Shown here piece by piece: positions 19,507 through 25,694 of a stretch of 25,694 nucleotides of DNA; the stretch's first letter is position 1, and every line of letters begins with the position of its first letter. Source of the DNA: Giardia muris (lineage: Eukaryota; Fornicata; Diplomonadida; Hexamitidae); contig VDLU01000009.1 of the NCBI GenBank assembly GCA_006247105.1, forward strand, positions 1-25,694. Reading direction: 5' to 3'. The position numbers and the translations under genes are program-made. Below the pieces are notes generated by a model. The model did no database searches. It was not told the DNA's origin and was given only the letters and a program-made list of their open reading frames with translations.

Positions 19507-19721
19507 CTTCCCCAGCTCACTCCCCTCCCTGCGACGGCACTTCGTTCAGGACCGGGCGAGGGGGGAGGGAGGAAGACCGAGGGGGCCCGAGGGGGCCGTT
19601 CGGAGGGGGCCTCCCCCCGTTCGATTTGGGGCCTCTCGCCCCTCTCCCCGTTCGATTTGAGGGGGGACGGCCCCTCGGCCGGCCTCGCCCCTTCGGGCCC
19701 CGGGCCCCGGCCTCCTGGCCC

Positions 19722-19794
19722 CTACAGTAGCGGAAAGTCGGCCTCCATCTTTGGGACACTTCTTGGGGGTCCGTGGGTGGGGGTTGTGGTCCTG
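19722..19794. repeat. Duplicated rDNA-upstream element, copy 2
   Basis: Begins CTACAGTAGCGGAAAGTCGG and ends GGGGGTTGTGGTCCT, 288 bases from copy 1. The inverted repeat of copy 1 is partly lost here. Confidence 0.8.
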
Positions 19795-19900
19795 CACGGC
19801 ACTTCGTTCCTCTCCGTCTCCCTTCCCCATCCCCTGTGTCCTTCCTTTCTCTCCTGGAAGCCCTCATCGTCCGGAAGTGAGGAGACTCGGATCTAAGTGA

Positions 19901-21314
19901 TGCCAGATGCAGTCCGTGAATGTGCTTGAGGGGACCGTAGCAGCTGGGTTCATACGTCGGGATGCCTGGACAGGATAGACCTGCCCATTGTGGGTGCTAT
20001 CAGGCCTCAGGTTGGACCGGACGTCTCGAGGTCGTAGTATGAGACCCCGGAAGCACTCGTGATGGGGCTGCTGTTCTGGGTCGAGACGGGAAGATCGGAA
20101 GGGAGGTGAGCCCGTTCCCTGTGTGCGGCCTCCAGGCACGTGTTTCGGTCATCCCCATGTCCCCGGGCCTCCTGGTCGTATCTCAAGGAGGTCCTCGATG
20201 ACGTCCGGTCGTCACGGCACGTCAGAGGCCTGGTTGGGAGACGCCTCCCCGAACCCCCTCGTGGGACGGTCCGGTCGGTCCTGTACGTGCAGGCGTCTAG
20301 GAGGTGGGAAGGGTAGGATGCCACTCTATACGCGTACCTACCAGTCTGAAGGCGTCCGTCTTGCCCCAGCCCTCCCACCACTTGACCTGCCCCCAATTCC
20401 CTGCACGTTGCTGACAGGATGACCTCGGATGAAGAGCCGTCCGAGGTGGAGATAACGGAGACCTCCTTGGCGTCCGTGTTGGGAAGGGGTCAGTCGGACG
20501 ACCGGGAGCACGTCCCTGCAGGAGGAGCTCCCCAATGGCAAAGGTCTCAGGGCGTTCGTATTCTCCTCATCCTTGGGCGTGTGATGACAGCCCCACTCGA
20601 ACGATATCCGTGCAAGGGTGGACAAGGAGGTCCTCGTGGCTTCAAGAAGGGTTCCAGGAGGAAACAGGGATCCGACGACAAGGGGACGATCAGAGTCGGA
20701 GGCCGAGTTGGGGCGAGGAAGGGGCGAACCAGTGGCTGGTGTATCAGACTCAGGGTTCGAGAGCGAGGGGATCCATAAGGTCGGACAGGACTCGTGTTCC
20801 ATCCGATGATCGAACTCAGAGGTTCCATGTCCCCCCGACGTCCTCAGCCGATGGTGGACCTCCCGATGCCACCACAGTCGGGAAGGAGGTAGAACGTGTC
20901 CTTCCACGAACCGACTGACACCCACTCCGTTCGACTCGGACGGTCTTCCCTGTGCATGAGGACCCGTCGTCGTGGATGCTGTCATCCCCGAGGATCCTCA
21001 GTGCATCGTGGGACGACCAAGGAGGATACTGTCCATGGTGGCGTCGACCCGTGCACCTCACGCTCCTCGAACAGACTCCAGTTCGTGGCACGGCCCCACA
21101 AGCTGGAAGGCGTGAACTCCGGACACCCACTTCCGTCACGAGTCCGGGGCAGTGAGCAGCCGGGATTGGCTCACACAGCCATGCACGGCCTGGTGTCCTT
21201 CCCCTCTATCCATCCATGCCCTCAGACAGATCCGAGGATGCCGGCCCTCCTTCATGGAGACGGGTTGGGATCAACCGGGGCTCATGGTCGTCCTCTCGTC
21301 CCTCCCGTGATCCC
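19901..21314. other. Unassigned stretch with short coding-like fragments
   Basis: About 1.4 kb with no gene I can support. Short plus-strand fragments read like protein in different frames, for example SYLKEVLDDVRSSRHVRGLV near 20178-20240, a TSDEEPSEVEITETSLASVL segment starting at 20419, and a SESEAELGRGRGEPVAG segment near 20690. None has a domain, an A-rich initiator or an AGTRAAY signal. It may be a decayed or poorly read gene, or spacer. Confidence 0.4.
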
Positions 21315-21321
21315 GTTCACT
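21315..21321 (-). terminator. Candidate poly(A) signal AGTGAAC of the protein 21.1 gene
   Basis: The minus strand reads AGTGAAC, an exact AGTRAAY match with a TGA (21319-21317) inside it. That TGA ends a frame reachable from the coiled-coil frame of the upstream gene by one missing base near 21480, giving a tail ending SSSFDQEE. The stop-in-signal arrangement matches the VSP and RING-like gene 2. Confidence 0.5.
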
Positions 21322-21453
21322 CCTCTTGATCGAAGGACGAAGACCGGGGCACTGGACGATGACTGTTGATCCCGGAGGCCCATAGGAGGACCGACGGGGA
21401 CTCCTTCATCCGGCCGGGCCTTCCGACCTCCTGCCCCTGCCTCCGGATGCAGG

Positions 21454-22988
21454 TCATCCAGTGGGCGTTCCAAGGCCCTGGGGGTGGTTGGTGAGCCTGC
21501 CCCCGACAGCAGCGAGGTTCTGGAGGAGGATCCTCTTCTCCTCCTCCACCTCCTCGAGGCGTCTCCGAAGGTCTTTCATGTCATGGCCCTCGGTCCTCAA
21601 TTGGGTAACCTCCTTCTCGAAGACGAGGTTCTGGGCCTTCTGGTCTGAAAGTGCTCTCTTGAGGTCCTCAGTGGTCTTGATGAGCTGCTCCTGAAGAGTC
21701 CCCTTCTCGGTGGTGAGGGAGTTGATGAGGGCTCGGTTCTGGTCAGAGGCCTTCTGGAGGTCCTCGTTCATCTTCGCATGCCTCTTGGACTCATCGATGG
21801 CATTGTCGAGCTGCTGTTTGAGGGAGGAGACTTCTGCAGTTAGCTGATCGATCTGAGCCTTGTCCTGTCGTTCCCTGTCCTCGAACTGTTCGTGGAGGGC
21901 GTCATTCTCTTCGTTGGTCTTGGAGAGTTGGACTTTGAGGGATGATATCTCTTGATTCATCTGGAAGAGCCTCTCCTCTGCTTCTTCTTGCGCCTTCTTG
22001 GAGGAGGATAGTTGCTCCTGGAGAGAAGTGTTCTCTGTGCGTAGGTGGGAGATCTTGTCGTCCTGCTTGAGTGTTGTGCTTTCCATCTCGGTGAGCTGAT
22101 TCTTGAGAGAAGTGATCTCCCCCCTCGCCTCAGTAAGACTCTTCTCGGCCTCCTGTGCTCTCTTGTTCAGGGCCTCGTTCAGCTCGTGATTCTTCTTGGC
22201 CTCTTCGTTGGCCTTCTGGAACTGTTGTTTGAGAGAGAAGTTTTCTTGATTAGATTGGGTTAGCCTCCTCTCTTTCTCATCTAGGGCATTCTTGGAAGAG
22301 GAGAGGTCTTTCTTGAGAGACTCGTTTTCAGTGGTGAGTTCGTTGACACGATCCCGGAGCCCAGGTACTTCACTGAGGTTATGTGGCGGGGGATTCGCTC
22401 TGTGCCCTCGTTCTCGAGGAGCTGACGGACTCGGGTGAAGTTGCCTCCCTTTGAACTATTCTTTGCATGCCATTTGGCCGTGTGACCTTTGGAGTCCTTC
22501 ATTCCCTGTTCGCATGGAAGAAGGAGCTCAACAACCTCGGGGTAGTTGAAGTAGGCTGCGAGCATGAGAGCCGTGGTTCCGGGGTGGAAGGTAACCCTAT
22601 TATGAGCTGAAGTGAACTTCCATTCCTCTGTCGTCTGCTTCCCGGCCTCAGACAGGAGGAGCCGGACGGAGTCTGTATTGCCATTGGAGGCTGCTAGCAT
22701 CAATGCGGTCCAGCTGTCGCCTTTCTGTTTTCCTACTTCATTCATAAGGAGAGGAATACAGTTGGCGTGGCCATCTCTTGCTGCATACATCAGTGCGGTC
22801 CACCCGTCATTTTCTTGTATCCCAATCTCCTTCTCGAGGAGGGGGATGCAATTGGCATGGCCTCCTCTTACTGCCCACATCAGGGCCGTCTTGCCATCTT
22901 CATCCTGCTTCCCGATCTGATTGAGGTTCCTTTTCACGCCCTCGAGGTCTCCTCTCCCGGCCGCCCTCATCAAACCCGTGATGGACAT
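21454..22988 (-). CDS. Ankyrin-repeat / coiled-coil protein of the Giardia protein 21.1 type, frameshifted
   Basis: Start at 22988 (MSITGLMRAAGRGDLEG), just after the AT-rich initiator TTCAAAA. Residues 1-175 hold about five ankyrin repeats, three with the pattern DG(W/K)TALM-A---GH-NCI-LL at about 31-118 and one around 135-164. The ankyrin frame as read ends at 22281, but a coiled-coil frame takes over from about 22390 (RDRVNELTTENESLKKDL onward) and runs through continuous Leu/Glu/Lys/Gln heptads to 21454. The two join cleanly if one base is missing in the run of five C (plus-strand GGGGG) near 22388-22392. A second such loss near 21480 would move the stop to 21317. Ankyrin plus coiled coil is the layout of the large Giardia 21.1 family, thought to be scaffold or adaptor proteins; the partner is unknown. 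It diverges from the ankyrin-RING gene. Confidence 0.85.
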
Positions 22989-22998
22989 TTTTGAACAT
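22989..22998 (-). promoter_or_regulatory. AT-rich initiator before the protein 21.1 start
   Basis: The minus strand reads GATGTTCAAAA immediately before ATG, an AT-rich patch in GC-rich surroundings that fits the short Giardia core promoter / initiator. It supports the start at 22988. The remaining divergent spacer to about 23200 shows nothing else recognisable. Confidence 0.5.
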
Positions 22999-23414
22999 CA
23001 AACATCCCCTTCACCAGCCTTCCACTGAGGCCCCCATCCGACACTCCGGGCATCCAACCACTACCAACGGCCTGTCCTGAGGACGGGAGGCCCACAGCTC
23101 TCCTCGGGGTGCTCTCGTCCCTGGATGAGCTCCCACTGGTCATCAGTCTCCCCTTATAGCCCCCCAACCCCCTGGTGAGGATCGGGCCCGTTCCCCTCTC
23201 GAGGACGAATGGTCTCTGACGAGAGCCGTGCCAGACAGAGAGAGGAGCCCACTGGCTTCCCGGGGACGGGTGCATCGATCTGGACGCCCCTCTGCTGTCG
23301 AGGGGATGCGAGATGGCGGGTCGGCCTTTTGAACCGGAGGAGAGGGAGCTGGGGCTCGGAAACATCCCCCACTCCTTTGATGGAGACATCGAGAGGGAAG
23401 GACGATCTCGATGA

Positions 23415-24361
23415 GGTCGGGGAGAGGAAGAAGGTGGCCGGACTGCACGGTGTGGCCGCACAGACTGCTTCCTCCTCTCAGAGGCGAACGAGGAAGGAGT
23501 GGACTCCCTCCCGGACCGCTCCCATGCTCCCAACATGCCACGACCACCCCGAGGTCGTCGAGCCCTCCTCCCCACGAGCGAGGAGTGGAGGACTCCGGGG
23601 GGCACGGGAATGGTGGTCTGGGGACAGGAGGCTCCTCAAGAGGGGACAGACCCATCCCCCTCCAGGGAGCCACCGACGTCCTTGGAGTCCGTCACAACTG
23701 GGGACGTCGGGGGAGTCAGGAACACTACACGTGGGCATCGAGACTCATGGGATGCAGCCCTGATGATGGCCGCCTCTCACGGACGCCCCCCATCTGTCCG
23801 CCTGCTCCTTCCACTCGAGGGGGGGCTGTTCAACAACCGGAAGGAGACGGCCCTGCTGCTTGCACTCCAGGAGGGCCGGGTCGAGTGCAAGACTCCTGGC
23901 GGACGAGGCGGCAGTCCACGAAGGGGACGGAAGAATGCACATCGAGGGGATCCGAAGGCTTGTTCGGGAGTGGCCTGACTCACTCTTCAAGGACGTATCG
24001 AGCAGTTGCAGATGCCCTGGAGGAGGCGGTCATGCGGAAGGTACGGGAGAGGCTGGAGATGCTCAACCCGCACCACGTCCTTGCCCTCCTGTCCCCAATC
24101 GAGCAGTCGGAGGCCCGGGAGCTCGGAGAGATGGTCTGGTCGGCACTCTTCTGCGAGCCCGGAGCACTGGACGACGCCTTCTGTGAGGACGAAATGGTTG
24201 ACGGGTGCGTCGTCTGCCTCTCACGCCAGAAGGACGCGATCCTCCTTCCCTGCCGGCACCTCGTCGTCTGTGCGGACCGGATCGAGCACTGCTGTCCGTA
24301 CTGCCGGGGGAAGGCCGACGAGGCCCTTGTCGTCGAGTATCCTGAGTGGCCGGATGCGTAG
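23415..24361 (+). pseudogene. Ankyrin-repeat protein with C-terminal C3HC4 RING finger, frameshifted
   Basis: Three frames together give one protein. From 23415 a Ser/Pro/Arg-rich N-terminal part leads to two ankyrin-like repeats at about 23740-23915 (DSWDAALMMAASHGRPPSVR, then KETALLLALQEGRVEC). A second frame continues from about 23890 with ARLLADEAAVHEGDG and reaches LFKDV near 23997. A third frame from about 24003 carries an amphipathic helix (VADALEEAVMRKVRERLEML) and the RING finger CVVC-x11-C-R-H-x3-C-x6-C-x2-C from 24206, ending PEWPDA at the TAG 24359. This RING layout resembles the C-terminal RINGs of ankyrin-RING and IAP-type E3 ligases, so a ubiquitin-ligase role is likely if it is functional. 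The 5' end is unresolved: a further frame upstream is open from the ATG at 23209. Both shifts could be sequencing errors or true breaks. Confidence 0.7.
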
Positions 24362-24450
24362 CCATATGACCCCCTCTCCGGTCCATCCAGATGAGCTGGA
24401 GGTCTATAATGAGCTCGATGTCACCTCTCGCTCCAGGTCTCCCCTTCACC
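24362..24450. other. Short convergent spacer
   Basis: About 90 bases separate the plus-strand ankyrin-RING stop from the poly(A) signal of the minus-strand VSP. No AGTRAAY was found downstream of the ankyrin-RING stop. Confidence 0.6.
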
Positions 24451-24457
24451 ATTCACT
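24451..24457 (-). terminator. VSP poly(A) signal AGTGAAT overlapping the stop codon
   Basis: The minus strand reads AAG-TGA-GTGAATGG: the stop TGA shares its last base with AGTGAAT, an exact AGTRAAY match. Giardia VSP genes are known for a highly conserved 3' end with the signal just past the stop. Confidence 0.8.
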
Positions 24458-25694
24458 CACTTCCCCCTGCACCCGAACCACCAACCGAGGAAGCCCCCGA
24501 GGCCTCCCAGGACCAGCAGGACGGCAATGACGATCCCCGCAATGGCGCCCCCAGAGAGCCCCGAGGAGGAGGAGGAGGGGACGGCACTGCACTTCCCGTC
24601 GGTCGGGGCACTCCCGTCCCAGCACGTGATGCAGGCCGAGGCGGAGCACGTCGTGCAGCCACTGGGGCAGGCCGTGCAGTCAGAGGAGGAGGTGACGGAG
24701 GTCGTGTTGTAGTACCCGAGACCGCAGGACGTGCAGGTGGTGGCAGAGGAGCATGCCCCACACCCGGCCGGACAGAGGGTGAAGACGCCTGAGGTCGTAT
24801 TGAGAGGGAAGGGGGAGCCACTGGCAGCCTGAGAGCACTGACCATTGGAGGCCGATGAGCACAGCTTGCTCCCGACGGAGCCCGTGGTCGTGGGATAGCA
24901 GCCCCCTCGAAGAGGAAGTAGGCCGTCGAGCAGTTCTCGCACCTCGTGGCGGTCCCGTCGACAGGAGTCTTCCCGTCGGCCTTCTTGCAGACGTCGTTGG
25001 TGGTCGTCCTCGAGATGGTCGAACTGACCTCGAGGCACGTCCCGTCGATCGGAACGCTTCCCTTCTTGCACTCCTTGCACACCAGGGCCTCCCCGACGAG
25101 AAGCTGGTTGCTCCTGGCACAGAGGCCCGTCTTGTCCGCATCGAAGGAGGAGAGGCAGGAGGAGTTGGAGAGCATGCATCCGTTGAGGCAGACGTGCAGG
25201 AGAAGGACGTGGAGTAGGTGCAGGTGTCGCAGTTCGCCTTCCCGTTCGTCGCGTCCCCGCAGAGTAGAGCTTGGTGTCCTTGAGGAAGGCGATGGAGGTC
25301 GGGGTCGAGCAGGTCCCGTCTGCCGCCCGAGTCGTCATTGCACTGCACAGCTTGTTCCCGGGCTCCTTTGACTGGTTGTAGCACCCCCCGTTGAAGAGAA
25401 GTGGGTGTTCGAGGACCCACAGGAGTCGCAGACCCCGACCTGGGTGTCCTCTTGGCTCGTCGTGCATGAGCTGGTCGGATCGGCCCCCCCTTCCACCTTT
25501 ATACACCTCCCGTCGACGGGGCGAGCCCCTTCCCGCACTTACCGCAGAGGACTCGGACCAGCCCGGGACGGAGAAGGACTCGAGGCAGATCCCGAGGCTC
25601 TTGAGGCTCTCGGGGCTGAAGCAGCCGTCGTGGAAGAAGAGGCTCCCCTCCTTGCAGGCCGTGCACTTCCCGGCGCTGGAGGCAGGAGTGCAGG
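24457..25694 (-). CDS. Variant-specific surface protein (VSP), C-terminal part, frameshifted, runs off the window
   Basis: Surface antigen of the Giardia VSP family; these coat the trophozoite and are expressed one at a time for antigenic variation. The visible C-terminal portion has many CxxC motifs (CTAC, CGKC, CDSC, CDTC, CKEC, CENC, CTSC, CTTC, CITC), GGCY-type motifs and PVDG/PIDGTC turns, then a Ser-rich stalk. A membrane span (GGAIAGIVIAVLLVLGGLGG) follows, with a short tail ending CRGK. The usual G. intestinalis tail is CRGKA; the final Ala is absent here. As read, about six frameshifts interrupt it (near 25550, 25525, 25395, 25268, 25200 and 24905). All move the frame the same way, as single missing bases would, for example in the C5 run near 24901. 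The N-terminus and signal peptide lie beyond the window. It could be a pseudogene or an intact gene with base-calling errors. Confidence 0.9.
   Translation of the reverse strand, partial: CTPASSAGKCTACKEGSLFFHDGCFSPESLKSLGICLESFSVPGWSESSAVSAGRGSPRRREVYKGGRGGRSDQLMHDEPRGHPGRGLRLLWVLEHPLLFNGGCYNQSKEPGNKLCSAMTTRAADGTCSTPTSIAFLKDTKLYSAGTRRTGRRTATPAPTPRPSPARLPQRMHALQLLLPLLLRCGQDGPLCQEQPASRRGGPGVQGVQEGKRSDRRDVPRGQFDHLEDDHQRRLQEGRREDSCRRDRHEVRELLDGLLPLRGGCYPTTTGSVGSKLCSSASNGQCSQAASGSPFPLNTTSGVFTLCPAGCGACSSATTCTSCGLGYYNTTSVTSSSDCTACPSGCTTCSASACITCWDGSAPTDGKCSAVPSSSSSGLSGGAIAGIVIAVLLVLGGLGGFLGWWFGCRGK

Larger units (their letters stand above)
19317..19900. promoter_or_regulatory. Spacer upstream of SSU rRNA, likely rDNA promoter region / external transcribed spacer
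   Basis: This interval lies directly upstream of the SSU 5' end on the transcribed strand and contains no gene. It carries two copies of a ~73-base element (19434-19506 and 19722-19794, offset 288), separated by a GC-rich stretch with GGGCCCGGGG words. A second shared word, ACGGCACTTCGTTC, follows at 19533 and 19796. Promoter function is inferred from position and duplication only; I cannot point to a start site. Confidence 0.5.

Noticed and set aside
23143..23673. Minus-strand frames opposite the ankyrin-RING gene's 5' part
   Set aside because: Pro/Ser/Arg-rich with no domain; the plus strand carries the ankyrin and RING signals.

Overview
The window is a chromosome end from a Giardia-type diplomonad, most likely close to G. 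muris. Four independent signals point there: a telomere of TAGGG-type repeats (read as CCCTA on this strand) at base 1; a variant-specific surface protein (VSP) tail with a Gly-rich membrane span followed by CRGK; an ankyrin plus coiled-coil gene of the Giardia 'protein 21.1' type; and the Giardia poly(A) signal AGTRAAY placed on or directly after stop codons. The rRNA genes are clearly less GC-rich than the extremely GC-rich G. intestinalis rDNA, which favours G. muris or a relative. The species call is inference.

Layout from the left. 1-128 is telomere. 129 to about 6600 and about 8196-10560 are G/T-rich, A-poor subtelomeric arrays built from imperfect CTTGGG words. Between the two arrays lies a tandem pair of RING-like zinc-binding genes (6661-7335 and 7486-8067), each with its own short A-rich initiator and a nearly identical 116-base 3' flank. 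10561-12620 is more complex sequence with diverged direct repeats and unassigned coding-like fragments. An AT-rich island at about 12902-12925 marks the start of rDNA spacer (about 12926-15010). One rRNA transcription unit follows on the minus strand (SSU 19316-17885, 5.8S, LSU ending near 15010), transcribed toward the telomere, with duplicated elements upstream of the SSU at 19434-19794.

The right part (19900-25694) holds accessory genes typical of Giardia: an unassigned, possibly decayed stretch; protein 21.1 (minus); an ankyrin-RING gene (plus); and a partial VSP (minus) running off the window end. All three recognised genes here are broken by frameshifts. In the minus-strand genes every shift is explained by a single missing base, often in a C/G run, which looks more like base-calling undercounts than ordinary pseudogene decay, although decay is not excluded.

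The genes do not form a pathway. The window joins telomere, rDNA and surface-antigen / ankyrin gene families, as is common at Giardia chromosome ends. The least expected item is the RING-like gene pair inside the low-complexity array.
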